From Sutcliffiella horikoshii (GTDB lineage: Bacteria > Bacillota > Bacilli > Bacillales > Bacillaceae_I), in NCBI RefSeq assembly GCF_002157855.1, contig NZ_CP020880.1, positions 2,046,001 to 2,110,000 of the forward strand: a stretch of 64,000 nt of DNA. Direction: 5' to 3'. The notes beneath the pieces were generated by a model that searched no databases, was not told the DNA's origin, and worked only from the letters and a program-made list of their open reading frames with translations. The translations under genes and the position numbers were made by a program. Shown piece after piece: positions 33,632 through 43,121 of the stretch (position 1 is the stretch's first letter; the number at the start of each line of letters is the position of its first letter).

Positions 33632-36600
33632 ATGTCGATGATAGAATTTATTTTGAGAAGGAAAATCGCTGTTGGTCTTTTAGTCGTGTTTGTATTTATG
33701 ATTGGCTTCTATTCGCTGAACAAACTTGACCAGGAATTAATGCCGCCGATTGCTTTTGATATGACGATTGTACAGGTAGATGCAGGGGAAATGCCTGTAT
33801 TGGATGTAGAAGATAAAGTAACCAAACCGATTGAACAAATTTTAAGCGGAATAGACGGTGTGGATTCCCACACTTCCGCAACATACGTTGGTAAGTCTTC
33901 GATCACAGTTTTGATTGAAGAGGGAAGAGGGGATGAAGTACATAAGAATATTGAGGCTGCAGTGGCCCCTTTATCCACCCAAATCCCTGGAGTTCAGTAT
34001 ATTAATAGCTTTCAAATGACTACAAGGCAGGAATATGAGTTTTATATGGATATTTTTAATGGTGATATGGAGGATATTTCAGCCTTTGCAAAAAATGTGG
34101 TAGAACCTAGACTAGAAGCATTGCCAGAAGTAAGAGATGTGAAGTTTGATGGATTAGAAGAGAACGAAGTGGTTATTCAATTTAAGGGAAATGAACTAAC
34201 GGACGCCGGTGTGGATTCCCAGCAAATCATTCAAACCATTCAACAGTCTAATCTGATTACTTCATTCGGGGAACTATCGGAGGAAGTAAACGAGCCGACT
34301 TTAAGATGGAATACTTCATTAATCAATGTCGAGGATATTAAGGAGATTTTAGTACCTACCTCATCTGGTGTAAAAGAACTTAGTGAGCTAGCTGACGTTG
34401 AATTAAAGGTACGTGAAACTTCATCGGGTGTTTGGAAGGACGGTAGCCAGGATGTCGTAATGGTTCAGATTGGCCGAGTTTCTGAGGTTACGCAAATTGA
34501 AATGGCCGAAGCGGTCCGTGCAGAAGTGGAGAAAATACGAGAAGAAGGACTTATTTCCGGATTTGAGTTTGAAGAAATAGTAGCGCAGGCTGATTATGTC
34601 AGCGAAGCGGTAAATGGTGTTTCAAGCAACATTCTTATAGGTGGATTACTGGCCATTGTGGTGCTATTCCTGTTCCTTCGAAATGTTAGAGCAACCATGA
34701 TCATCGGAATCTCCATCCCACTATCCATTCTCCTTACGTTTGCAAGTATGTGGATATTGGAATACAGCCTTAATATGCTGAGTTTAATTGCACTTGGGTT
34801 AGGAATTGGAATGATGGTGGATGCTTCTATCGTTATTTTAGAATCCATTTATCGTAAAAAAGAACAAGGTTTAAATAATCGGGAAGCTGTATTAATTGGT
34901 GTTAAAGAAGTTGCTTCTGCGGTATTTGCCTCCATGCTGACTACCATCGTAGTGTTTTTACCTATCGGTTTGTTAGGTGGAGAAGCAGGCAAATTCATGA
35001 TTATTCTATCCGTTGTGGTCATTGTGACACTCGTAAGTTCAGTCGTGGTTTCTTTTACTCTAATCCCATCCCTTTCTGAGAATTTCTTGAAATTGACGAA
35101 AAGTCAACAGAATAAAAAAGAGAGTAAAATTATCCTGTCCTATGGTAGGTTCATTAAATGGCTCACGGATAAAAAACGCAGACGTTACGGTGTCATCTTC
35201 CTGTTCTTCCTAATGTTCGTTGGTTCTCTGGCTTTAGTTACAAAAGTGCCGATGACCATCATGCCTGACATGTATAATCGTTATTCAGAAATAATGGTAA
35301 CACTTGATAAAGGTGTTACACCAGATCAGAAAAATGAAATTGCTGAAGCAATACATTCCAAGCTCGTTGAAATCCCAGATGTGAAGGAAGGTTTTGTACT
35401 GGATCAAATTGAATTTATGTTTGTCTTGATCAATATGACTCCAGAAGAAGAAGCTACCTTAGAGCAAAAAGAAGTAAACGAACAGATTCTTAAGGGCTTG
35501 CTTGAACTAAAAGAAGATTATCCTGTTATGGATGTTACTTCCGTCATGAGCGCTGGAGCCAGTTATCCTGTTCAAATTGAGTTAAGTGGCGATGAACTGG
35601 ATGGATTGACTTCGTTATCCTCTGATCTGGTAAAAGACTTAAACGGAATTGATGGGATCATCGGTACGACTACATCCCTTGGAACATTGATGGATGAGGA
35701 ACTAATTGTACTAAACGACGCAGCAATGAATAAGGATGGAATTACTCCGTTGCAAATTCTAGGTCAATTAAACAATTTAACTTCTTCTGTTCCAATCGGT
35801 TCTTTGCAAGATGAAGGCGTAACACCAATCCTAGTTGCCCCAGATGAAGTAATCACAAACAAAAATCAGATATTAGAGCTTGAAGTGACAACACAAGACG
35901 GACTAAAGGACCTCTCTAATTATGTGACGTTTGAACAGGTGAAAGCGCCTGGCCAAATTGATCATAAAGACGGGGAGCGGGTTGTTAAAGTTCTTGCGAA
36001 TATTGAGAATCGTGATTTAGGTTCTGTAAACAGAGATGTGCAAGAGATAGTAGAGAATTTTGATATACCAGATGGCTACACTATCACGGTTGGAGGAAGT
36101 CTTGAACAGCAACAGGAAGCGATACAGGATATGTTAGTTATCTTAGCCATCGCCATCTTCTTGGTATACGTTGTGATGGCCGTTCAATTCAACCATTTGC
36201 TCCATCCGATTATTGTTATGACCATTATTCCAATGACTTTTACGGGTGTTATTTTAGGATTACTGTTAACCCAGCGTGAATTGAGTATTATGTCAGGTAT
36301 GGGTGTCATTATGTTGATTGGGATTGTACTGAATAATGCTATCCTTTTGATTGACCGAGCTAAACAGCTGAGAGCAGAAAACTATGGTGTAGGGGAAGCA
36401 ATGGTAGAAGCGGGTATGAATCGGATACGTCCAATTTTCATGACTACATTGACAACGGTGGGTGGAATGTTGCCTCTTGCTATTTCAACAGGAGCCGCCA
36501 GCAACTACCAGGCGCCTTTGGCCACAGTTATCATCGCAGGACTATTGTTCTCTACTCTAATAACACTAGTGCTGATTCCTTCTGTCTATATGCTTTTCCA

Positions 36601-36685
36601 TGATCTTGGAATAGGTATTCGTAAAGTGTTCAAACGAAAAAGAAACAACGGAACTGAGATTTCATCAGCTGAAAAAGCAGGTTAA
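33632..36685 (+). CDS. RND efflux permease (SwrC/YerP-like)
   Basis: 1017 residues, a full AcrB/MMPL-type RND transporter: TM1 at the start (about 10-28), a large extracytoplasmic loop, a block of TM segments (about 330-490), TM7 near 525, a second large loop and a final TM block (about 835-990). The intramembrane segment LGIGMMVDASIVILE carries the proton-relay Asp. In B. subtilis the one such protein, SwrC, exports surfactin. No membrane-fusion protein gene is adjacent. It is transcribed alone. Confidence 0.92.
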   Translation: MSMIEFILRRKIAVGLLVVFVFMIGFYSLNKLDQELMPPIAFDMTIVQVDAGEMPVLDVEDKVTKPIEQILSGIDGVDSHTSATYVGKSSITVLIEEGRGDEVHKNIEAAVAPLSTQIPGVQYINSFQMTTRQEYEFYMDIFNGDMEDISAFAKNVVEPRLEALPEVRDVKFDGLEENEVVIQFKGNELTDAGVDSQQIIQTIQQSNLITSFGELSEEVNEPTLRWNTSLINVEDIKEILVPTSSGVKELSELADVELKVRETSSGVWKDGSQDVVMVQIGRVSEVTQIEMAEAVRAEVEKIREEGLISGFEFEEIVAQADYVSEAVNGVSSNILIGGLLAIVVLFLFLRNVRATMIIGISIPLSILLTFASMWILEYSLNMLSLIALGLGIGMMVDASIVILESIYRKKEQGLNNREAVLIGVKEVASAVFASMLTTIVVFLPIGLLGGEAGKFMIILSVVVIVTLVSSVVVSFTLIPSLSENFLKLTKSQQNKKESKIILSYGRFIKWLTDKKRRRYGVIFLFFLMFVGSLALVTKVPMTIMPDMYNRYSEIMVTLDKGVTPDQKNEIAEAIHSKLVEIPDVKEGFVLDQIEFMFVLINMTPEEEATLEQKEVNEQILKGLLELKEDYPVMDVTSVMSAGASYPVQIELSGDELDGLTSLSSDLVKDLNGIDGIIGTTTSLGTLMDEELIVLNDAAMNKDGITPLQILGQLNNLTSSVPIGSLQDEGVTPILVAPDEVITNKNQILELEVTTQDGLKDLSNYVTFEQVKAPGQIDHKDGERVVKVLANIENRDLGSVNRDVQEIVENFDIPDGYTITVGGSLEQQQEAIQDMLVILAIAIFLVYVVMAVQFNHLLHPIIVMTIIPMTFTGVILGLLLTQRELSIMSGMGVIMLIGIVLNNAILLIDRAKQLRAENYGVGEAMVEAGMNRIRPIFMTTLTTVGGMLPLAISTGAASNYQAPLATVIIAGLLFSTLITLVLIPSVYMLFHDLGIGIRKVFKRKRNNGTEISSAEKAG

Positions 36686-36691
36686 CGATAA

Positions 36692-36730
36692 GCAAGCATC
36701 CATTATCTTAGTGATATTGGATGCTTGTTT
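36692..36730 (+). terminator. Terminator of RND permease gene
   Basis: GCAAGCATCCA pairs with TGGATGCTTG, then TTTC. Confidence 0.75.
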
Positions 36731-36786
36731 CTATTATATGGTAACATATAAACTATTAATAAATACTTAAGGTGGGATCCACACAT

Positions 36787-37374
36787 ATGAAGACACTGGT
36801 CTGTTTTGGTGATAGTTTGACAGCAAGGCATGAAGGAAAAGAAAACCCTCAACTTACGGAAAAACTTTCCCTCCAACTCCCAACATACAGAGTTGTCAAC
36901 GCAGGGGTATCTGCTAATACCACAAAGGACGCATTAAAAAGAATGGAAAAGGATGTTTTAGCTCATCACCCCTATTTCGTAACTGTATTATTTGGGTCGA
37001 ATGATGCTGCAGTTCATAAGAAGGTTGCTCTTAACACCTATAAAGAGAACTTGTTAAAGATTACCCAACTAATTGGACCGGATAAAACGATACTCATCAC
37101 CCCGCCTCCAGTGAATGAATCATTACAACCTAACAGGAAAAATATCGAACTGGCTAAATATGCAGATGCAGTTAAGCGTGTTTCAGAGGAAACAGGCAGC
37201 TATTTGATTGACTTCTACACAGAATTGTACTCTAAACCTCATTATAAAGAGCTCTTAGTCGGCATATTAAATGATGGGTTGCATTTTGGTGAAGCTGGAT
37301 ATGACATACTGGCAAATTTAATTACTGAAGAGATAATTGAAATAGAATCAAACAAAGAGCAGAAATTTGATTAG
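36787..37374 (+). CDS. SGNH/GDSL hydrolase
   Basis: 195 residues with the SGNH blocks FGDSLT (Ser10), the Gly block GVSANTT, GSNDA (Asn) and DGLHF (His). It is a cytoplasmic lipase/esterase-type hydrolase with unknown substrate. ATG 36787 (AAGGTGGG upstream) is preferred to the earlier GTG in the frame. The stop overlaps the start of the HAD gene. Confidence 0.88.
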   Translation: MKTLVCFGDSLTARHEGKENPQLTEKLSLQLPTYRVVNAGVSANTTKDALKRMEKDVLAHHPYFVTVLFGSNDAAVHKKVALNTYKENLLKITQLIGPDKTILITPPPVNESLQPNRKNIELAKYADAVKRVSEETGSYLIDFYTELYSKPHYKELLVGILNDGLHFGEAGYDILANLITEEIIEIESNKEQKFD

Positions 37375-38044
37375 GGCGGTAATATTTGACCTTGACGGCA
37401 CGCTTTTGGATAGAGATGTTTCGTTAAAGAAGTTCGTTGAAGATCAATATGAAAGGTACAATCAAGCTTTCTCCCACATACACAAAAATACCTATATTGA
37501 TAGATTTATCGAACTCGATGCACGCGGGTATGTCTGGAAAGATAAAGTATATCGACAACTTATAGATGAATTTCTAATTAATGCTCATACTTGGGATGAA
37601 CTGTTAGATGATTATATTCATCACTTTCCATTCCACTGCACACCATTTAATAATGTAGAAAGCACACTTAAGCGACTTTCTGAAGACAACCTTTCATTAG
37701 GAATGATAACGAACGGTTTTGAAGTTTTCCAAATGAACAATCTAAAAGCATTGGGGATCGACCACTTTTTTCATTCCATTCTCGTGTCGGAGCGGGAAGG
37801 AATAAAGAAACCTAATCCTGAAATTTTCCGCAGAGCTGCAGAACGTCTGCAAGTATCCTTGAAGGAATGCCTTTTTGTTGGAGATCATCCTGAGAATGAT
37901 GTGAAAGCTGCAAAGGGTGTTTGCATGACTACAGTTTGGAAAAAAGATACCTATTGGGATGAAGTGGATGCAGACTTTATTATAGAAGATCTCCGTTGTT
38001 TGCCTACTATTGTCAAATTCATAAATGAGAAGGAAGGCAGATAA
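37367..38044 (+). CDS. HAD-family hydrolase
   Basis: 225 residues with HAD motif I FDLDGTLLD, motif II ITNGF, Lys in KKPNPEIF, and motif III VGDHPENDV. It is a phosphatase of the YjjG/PhoE class with an unknown sugar or nucleotide phosphate substrate. TTG 37367 overlaps the end of the SGNH gene by 8 bp, so the two are translationally coupled. Confidence 0.88.
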   Translation: MIRAVIFDLDGTLLDRDVSLKKFVEDQYERYNQAFSHIHKNTYIDRFIELDARGYVWKDKVYRQLIDEFLINAHTWDELLDDYIHHFPFHCTPFNNVESTLKRLSEDNLSLGMITNGFEVFQMNNLKALGIDHFFHSILVSEREGIKKPNPEIFRRAAERLQVSLKECLFVGDHPENDVKAAKGVCMTTVWKKDTYWDEVDADFIIEDLRCLPTIVKFINEKEGR

Positions 38045-38045
38045 C

Positions 38046-38900
38046 ATGGTTTATGACGTAGAAACCCTCAAACACGAGCTTTTAAAAATTGAGGATAAAA
38101 AGATACTAGAAGATAAAACGTATGTTGACAAATTAATAAATTCCATGATGAAGCACATCGGCTCAACAGACCCCATTCTTCGTGATAATTTAATTTACAC
38201 AAACTTTGCAAAATTTATTAATGGTGGTGTAATCCCGCAGAGCAAGATTCTTAATATGTTAGAAATATGTTTGGATGAGGAGCATCTATTTTATAAAATT
38301 GGGGAAGAAAAGACGGACTCTGTATTTACACGCTCCTTTTCTTCTTTAGTTGTTGCTCTCATTTTAGCCAATGACGATGGAACACTTATTGATGCAAAGA
38401 GATTGGTAGAAATACAGGCAGCTATCTTAAAGTATTTAGATAAAGAAAGGGATACCCGCGGTTTCGTAGGAAATAAGGGGTGGGCGCACAGTATTGCACA
38501 TGCAGCAGATATGTTGACTGCTTTGGTAAGTCACGCGCATTTTCGTATCAATCTACTTTCTGATGGGCTTAAAGCAATAGAAACATGCCTTTTAAAGGAT
38601 GTAGTGTACCAAGATGAGGAAGAAGAGAGGCTTATTTTTGCTGTAGAAGCCCTTCTAGATAAAGGAATAGAAAAACAAATGCTTATTAATTGGATAAAAG
38701 GCCTCTCATCTAATTTGAATAAGGAACAGGAAAAGCACGGACAAACACTATCTTTTTACCGAAGTAAAATTAACGTGACCAATTTCATGAAGAGCCTTTA
38801 TTTCCGATTGAGGCTTATGAATCCTGAGGACAAGGAACTGCTAGTGTGTCTAGAATATGAAATTCATTACTGGTTCAGAAAAACTTATGGTCAAGGGTAG
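38046..38900 (+). CDS. DUF2785 domain protein
   Basis: 284 residues, all alpha-helical, with the DUF2785 segment GNKGWAHSIAHAADMLTALV near residue 148. ATG 38046 has AAGGAAGG upstream; the gene begins 1 bp after the HAD gene. A protein of unknown function found in many Bacilli. Probably same operon as SGNH, HAD and the following acetyltransferase. Confidence 0.75.
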   Translation: MVYDVETLKHELLKIEDKKILEDKTYVDKLINSMMKHIGSTDPILRDNLIYTNFAKFINGGVIPQSKILNMLEICLDEEHLFYKIGEEKTDSVFTRSFSSLVVALILANDDGTLIDAKRLVEIQAAILKYLDKERDTRGFVGNKGWAHSIAHAADMLTALVSHAHFRINLLSDGLKAIETCLLKDVVYQDEEEERLIFAVEALLDKGIEKQMLINWIKGLSSNLNKEQEKHGQTLSFYRSKINVTNFMKSLYFRLRLMNPEDKELLVCLEYEIHYWFRKTYGQG

Positions 38901-38911
38901 GTGGTGTTATA

Positions 38912-39448
38912 TTGATTTATCAAAAAGAAGAATTACTTATAAGGAAACTTCAACAAGGCGAGGACGAAAAACATTTATTAAAATGGTTGTCTGAACCAAA
39001 AGTGTTGGAATTCTATGAAGGGCGAGATATAACGTTTAATTTTGAAGATATCAAAAGGAAATTCTTTAATAGAAACGATGAAATATTTCGGTGTATGGTC
39101 ATCTATCAAGGGAAAAGCATTGGTTATATTCAATATTATCCAATCAATAAAGCTACTAGCACACTAGCAGAATACTTTGAGATGGAGGGGGTTTATGGCT
39201 TAGATCAGTTTATAGGGGATTCCGACTACTGGAACAAAGGAATAGGAACGCTGCTCATTTCATCTATGGTTAATTACCTATTAACACAAAGAGGGGTCAA
39301 CCGGCTAGTAATGGATCCAATGATATCCAACGGAAGGGGCATCAAATGTTATAAAAAATGTGGTTTTAAAAAGATAAAAGTGTTAGGTGAACATATTTTA
39401 CATGAAGGAAAATATAGAGATTGTTGGTTGATGGAGTACACTACGTAA
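38912..39448 (+). CDS. GNAT acetyltransferase, AAC(6')-like
   Basis: 178 residues of the acetyltransferase type seen in AAC(6') enzymes: YGLDQFIGDSDYWNKGIGT (acetyl-CoA loop), VNRLVMDPMISNGRGIKCY and KKCGFKK. Sequence resemblance alone does not show aminoglycoside resistance; many such chromosomal genes have other substrates. TTG 38912 follows GGTGG. Confidence 0.75.
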   Translation: MIYQKEELLIRKLQQGEDEKHLLKWLSEPKVLEFYEGRDITFNFEDIKRKFFNRNDEIFRCMVIYQGKSIGYIQYYPINKATSTLAEYFEMEGVYGLDQFIGDSDYWNKGIGTLLISSMVNYLLTQRGVNRLVMDPMISNGRGIKCYKKCGFKKIKVLGEHILHEGKYRDCWLMEYTT

Positions 39449-39486
39449 ATGTACAAAAAACAACCTCTATTAACAAAATAATAATC

Positions 39487-39744
39487 CTAGATTGCTATAG
39501 CTTTAAAAGTAATTGCGAGATAGAAAATGACAGGTAGAAGTGTTACTATTACCCCCATTGTCTTGAACTTATTTTTAAATTGTAAAGTTAATCCGATAAC
39601 CCATATGCCAAGTATAAGCAAATACCAGAGATTGTATTGTGAAGTTTCTGTCTCTGACAAACCTGGTCCTGCTAACCATAAGGTGAGTAATAAAACAAAT
39701 AAACCAGTCACTACATTCCAAGCCAGTAGCATATATCTTTTCAA
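39487..39744 (-). CDS. Small three-TM hypothetical protein
   Basis: 85 residues on the minus strand from TTG 39744 (AAGGAGG upstream). Three hydrophobic segments (about 9-26, 40-55 and 63-82). No family recognised. Confidence 0.6.
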   Translation of the reverse strand: MKRYMLLAWNVVTGLFVLLLTLWLAGPGLSETETSQYNLWYLLILGIWVIGLTLQFKNKFKTMGVIVTLLPVIFYLAITFKAIAI

Positions 39745-39922
39745 AATCGTGGCCTCCTTATATACAAATAAGATATCTTTAGTGTAATTTTACACGATAA
39801 AGGTAGAGGATGCACATACTTTATTCTGAAAATTAAATTATTTTTTATTTTGAAACCTAATCTTAATTTTAATCGTATTATTATTGATTAATAAACTTTT
39901 CATGTTGAATGGGGGAGAAGGG

Positions 39923-40693
39923 ATGTCTTTTTTTAACAAGGCATTGGCTAGTGTAGGAATTGGCGCTGCGAAAGTAGATACTAAATTGGTTGAATCAAGT
40001 TTTGTATCTGGAGAGGAAATACGCGGTATTGTAGAAATCACCGGTGGTTCTGTGGAACAGCAAATTGATGAAATTTACTTAACTTTATTAACAAATTATA
40101 TTAAAGAATCGAATGATACAAAGGTCCATAAACAAGCAGTCTTAGAAAAAAAGAAAATCGTGGATCCGTTTGTGATTGGTGTGAATGAAACGAAGGAAAT
40201 TCCTTTTACAATAACCCTTCCACATGATACGCCTGTAAGCATGGGCAACACAAAAGTTTGGTTGCAAACAGGATTGGATATAAAAAATGCAGTAGATCCT
40301 TCTGATAAAGATGTTGTCCAAGTAAAACCCTCTCCACTCATTTCGACCATCTTAAGTGCTGCGGAGCAATTAGGTTTTCGCTTAAGAAAAGTGGAATGTG
40401 AAGCGGCGCCATATAGATGGAAAAATCACTTTCCGTTCATTCAGGAGTTCGAGTTTGTTCCAACGTCTGGTCCATTCAGAGGGAAGCTGGATGAAATCGA
40501 AATGATCTTTTCCAACAATAATGGAAGTTCCGTAGAATTGATTCTACAAGTAGATCGTAAGGTTAGAGGTCTTGGTAGTTTTCTATCAGAAGCATTGGAA
40601 ATGGATGAGACGTTTATCAAATTGCGTGTAACGAATCAAGACCTCCCTGGGTTTAAACAACAATTAGAAAGTACCATTCGCCGCTATTGCTAA
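39923..40693 (+). CDS. spo0M: Sporulation-control protein Spo0M
   Basis: 256 residues from ATG 39923 (GGGGGAGAAGG upstream): MSFFNKALASVGIGAAKVDT, an arrestin-like beta-sandwich protein of the Spo0M family, ending FKQQLESTIRRYC. It affects early sporulation and cell division in B. subtilis. It is transcribed alone, with its own terminator. Confidence 0.9.
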   Translation: MSFFNKALASVGIGAAKVDTKLVESSFVSGEEIRGIVEITGGSVEQQIDEIYLTLLTNYIKESNDTKVHKQAVLEKKKIVDPFVIGVNETKEIPFTITLPHDTPVSMGNTKVWLQTGLDIKNAVDPSDKDVVQVKPSPLISTILSAAEQLGFRLRKVECEAAPYRWKNHFPFIQEFEFVPTSGPFRGKLDEIEMIFSNNNGSSVELILQVDRKVRGLGSFLSEALEMDETFIKLRVTNQDLPGFKQQLESTIRRYC

Positions 40694-40708
40694 TAATATG
40701 TTCTTAAC

Positions 40709-40738
40709 AAGAACACCATTTCCTAGGGTGTTCTTTCT
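40709..40738 (+). terminator. Terminator of spo0M
   Basis: AAGAACACC pairs with GGGTGTTCTT, 8-base loop, then TTCTT. Confidence 0.7.
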
Positions 40739-40818
40739 TATGTGAAAAAAGTTGTTATTTCAAAAGATATAAATTAAACTAAAAATTCATTCAATTTATT
40801 TTAAAGGAGCGTGTTGTA

Positions 40819-41400
40819 ATGACAAAACTAGGATTTATCCGTCACGGAAGTACGGCCTGGAATAAGGAGAAAAGAGCACAAGGGAGTTCAAATATTCCAC
40901 TTGATCAAGATGGTATTAGGGATGCAGAAAGTTTAGCAAACAGAATAAAAAATGAAGATTGGGATGTTATTTACTCTAGTGATCTATTAAGAGCCATGCA
41001 AACTGCTGAAATCGTGGCAAGGAGTCTACAAGTCGATGAGGTGTTCTTAGACTCTAGACTTCAAGAAGTGAACGGTGGTCAAATTGAAGGCACAACAGAA
41101 CCTGAACGAATTGAAAAATGGGGAGAAAATTGGCGTGATCTGGACTTGGGAATAGAATCAAAGGAAATGGTAGTAAAACGGGCCCTTTCGTTCATTGAAG
41201 AGGTAACTCAAAAACATAAAGACCAGAATGTACTAGTAGTTAGTCACGGGTCCTATATAAGACATGTTTTAGGTGAATTGGTGAAAGACCTTAAGATGGA
41301 AAATCATCTTGAGAATACCTCTGTTTCTACTGTCAAAGTTCGTGAAGGACTGTGGGAATGCGAATTATATAATTGTACGAAGCATCTTGGGGGCAAGTAG
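40819..41400 (+). CDS. Histidine phosphatase (phosphoglycerate mutase-like)
   Basis: 193 residues with the RHG motif IRHGSTAWN (His8 phosphorylated), SSDLLRAMQTAE, and the second catalytic His in VSHGSYIRHV. It is a member of the histidine phosphatase superfamily near PhoE/GpmB-like enzymes; substrate unknown. Start ATG 40819 follows TAAAGGAGCG. Confidence 0.88.
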   Translation: MTKLGFIRHGSTAWNKEKRAQGSSNIPLDQDGIRDAESLANRIKNEDWDVIYSSDLLRAMQTAEIVARSLQVDEVFLDSRLQEVNGGQIEGTTEPERIEKWGENWRDLDLGIESKEMVVKRALSFIEEVTQKHKDQNVLVVSHGSYIRHVLGELVKDLKMENHLENTSVSTVKVREGLWECELYNCTKHLGGK

Positions 41401-41421
41401 GAAACATCTGATTGGAAAGTC

Positions 41422-41451
41422 TTGCTAAAATAGTGCTTTCTTTTGTATAAT
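41422..41451 (+). promoter_or_regulatory. Candidate promoter of nucleotidyltransferase operon
   Basis: TTGCTA (41422-41427) and TATAAT (41446-41451), 18 bp apart, 41 bp before the gene start. Confidence 0.45.
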
Positions 41452-41491
41452 AAGAATATATGTTCGCACGCCGTAAAAGGAGGCATTTTTC

Positions 41492-42073
41492 TTGTTGCAA
41501 ACTGAAAAAGATGTGCTGAATCTCATTGAATCAGATGAATGGATGATGGATATTTTGAGAGCGGCAAAATCTCTTAATCTCCCTGATTGGTGGGTATGTG
41601 CTGGATTTGTCAGAACAAAAGTCTGGGATACATTACACGGTCATGATTGTAGAACTCCTTTACCTGATATTGATGTTATTTATTTTGATAAAAATGATGT
41701 AAGTGAGGAAAAGGACAAGCAACATGAAAAAAGACTGCTAGAACTATGTCCGGTGGAACCATGGTCCGTTAAAAACCAGGCAAGGATGCATGTCATTAAT
41801 AATTTACCGCCATATACTAATTCCACAGAAGCAATGTCTAAATTTCCAGAAACGGCTACGGCAATAGGAGTTAAATTAAACCAAGACAATCAATTACAAT
41901 TAGCCGCTCCTTGCGGAATTCAAGACCTTATAAGTTTAAAAGTGAAGCCAACATCTCCCTATAAAAAAACAGCAGAACATGCCAGGATTTATGAAAATCG
42001 CTTGAAACAGAAAAATTGGCAGGCATTATGGCCGAATATCACTATTTTACATGTGGAAGGTGTAAATTCATGA
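41492..42073 (+). CDS. Nucleotidyltransferase-family protein (NTP_transf_6/DUF925)
   Basis: 193 residues with WWVCAGFVRTKVWDTLHG and PLPDIDVIYFD (acidic pair of the nucleotidyltransferase fold), and C-terminal PCGIQDLISLKVKPT. It fits the small bacterial family once called DUF925; substrate unknown. TTG 41492 follows AAAAGGAGG. It overlaps the next gene by 4 bp. Confidence 0.78.
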   Translation: MLQTEKDVLNLIESDEWMMDILRAAKSLNLPDWWVCAGFVRTKVWDTLHGHDCRTPLPDIDVIYFDKNDVSEEKDKQHEKRLLELCPVEPWSVKNQARMHVINNLPPYTNSTEAMSKFPETATAIGVKLNQDNQLQLAAPCGIQDLISLKVKPTSPYKKTAEHARIYENRLKQKNWQALWPNITILHVEGVNS

Positions 42074-42468
42074 CAGGACTACTTCATCATATAGAATTAT
42101 ATGTGTCGGACCTGAAGAAAACGAAAGAATTCTGGGGATGGCTGCTCGAAGAACTGGGATATGAACCCTATCAAGAGTGGAAAAGTGGACAGAGTTGGAA
42201 AATAGAAAATACATATATTGTTTTTGTTCAAACGGAAGAAAGGTTTCTCGATGTTCCCTATCATCGATGCAGAGTAGGCCTTAATCATATTGCTTTCCAT
42301 GCCTCGTCACGGGATCATGTGGACAGCTTAACAGAAAAACTGAAAGCTCGTGGAGTAAATATGTTATATAAGGACAAACATCCATATGCTGGCGGAGAAA
42401 ACTATTATGCGGCATTTTTTGAAGACCCTGACCGTATCAAAGTAGAGCTTGTGGCTCCTTCAATATAA
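42070..42468 (+). CDS. VOC-family (glyoxalase-like) protein
   Basis: 132 residues from ATG 42070, overlapping the stop of the previous gene (ATGA). The betaalphabetabetabeta pattern is seen in HHIELYVSDLKKTKEFWGW, GLNHIAFHA and FFEDPDRIKVELV. Metal ligands (His near residue 6, His in NHIAFHA, Glu in VELV) are present. Possible roles include antibiotic binding or isomerase activity. Confidence 0.82.
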   Translation: MTGLLHHIELYVSDLKKTKEFWGWLLEELGYEPYQEWKSGQSWKIENTYIVFVQTEERFLDVPYHRCRVGLNHIAFHASSRDHVDSLTEKLKARGVNMLYKDKHPYAGGENYYAAFFEDPDRIKVELVAPSI

Positions 42469-42490
42469 TGATTCAAACGGAGGTAAACAG

Positions 42491-42613
42491 ATGTTCAATA
42501 CTGTATTACTAATAGGTATTGCTATTGGGGTAGGAACCATCATTTCCTACCTCGGACAATTGGTTAATCAAAATAAGAGAATCATAGAATTGTTGGAGAA
42601 AAAGGATAGATGA
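42491..42613 (+). CDS. Small membrane protein, 40 aa
   Basis: MFNTVLLIGIAIGVGTIISY, then a basic amphipathic end NQNKRIIELLEKKDR. One TM helix. ATG 42491 has GGAGG ten bases upstream. It ends 1 bp before the Nudix gene (TGAGATG), so it is co-translated with it. Too short for default gene calling. Confidence 0.6.
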   Translation: MFNTVLLIGIAIGVGTIISYLGQLVNQNKRIIELLEKKDR

Positions 42614-42614
42614 G

Positions 42615-43082
42615 ATGACTAAGATCAGCATGTATACGATGTGTCTTGTAGTGGATGGAGATAAAGTTCTCTTAATTAATAGGCCAACAGATAAAGGATT
42701 TCCGGGCTTTATTGGCCCAGGTGGAAAAGTGGATTTTCCAGAAAGTTTAACAGAAGGCGCTATTCGAGAAGTCCATGAAGAAACCGGCTTACAGGTAAGT
42801 AACTTAATCTATAAGGGTCTAGATGAATATGTAAATGAGTTGGAAGATGAAAGATATATGGTATTCAACTATCTAACATATACATATATCGGAGAACTCT
42901 TAACTTCTCCACCAGAGGGAGAATTAAAATGGGTAGCAATATCTGAGGCCCTAGATTTACCTATGCAAGACTGGTTTAAAGAAAGATTCCCTCTATTCTT
43001 TGAAGAAGGGACTTTTGAAAAGCATGTAGTATGGGACGGAAAAGTTAAAAAAGCGGTAAAAGAAGTGATAACAAAGCATTGA
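42615..43082 (+). CDS. Nudix hydrolase
   Basis: 155 residues with a complete Nudix box (GGKVDFPESLTEGAIREV, then HEETGLQ, near residues 36-60). It probably acts as an 8-oxo-(d)GTP-type pyrophosphatase. ATG 42615 is 1 bp after the small membrane protein. Confidence 0.9.
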   Translation: MTKISMYTMCLVVDGDKVLLINRPTDKGFPGFIGPGGKVDFPESLTEGAIREVHEETGLQVSNLIYKGLDEYVNELEDERYMVFNYLTYTYIGELLTSPPEGELKWVAISEALDLPMQDWFKERFPLFFEEGTFEKHVVWDGKVKKAVKEVITKH

Positions 43083-43090
43083 TAGTAATG

Positions 43091-43121
43091 AAAAAAGCAT
43101 CCGAGAAAAACTCGAATGCTT
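43091..43121 (-). terminator. Terminator of plsY
   Basis: On the minus strand AAGCATTCGAG pairs with CTCGGATGCTT, then TTTT. It overlaps the plsY stop. Confidence 0.75.
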
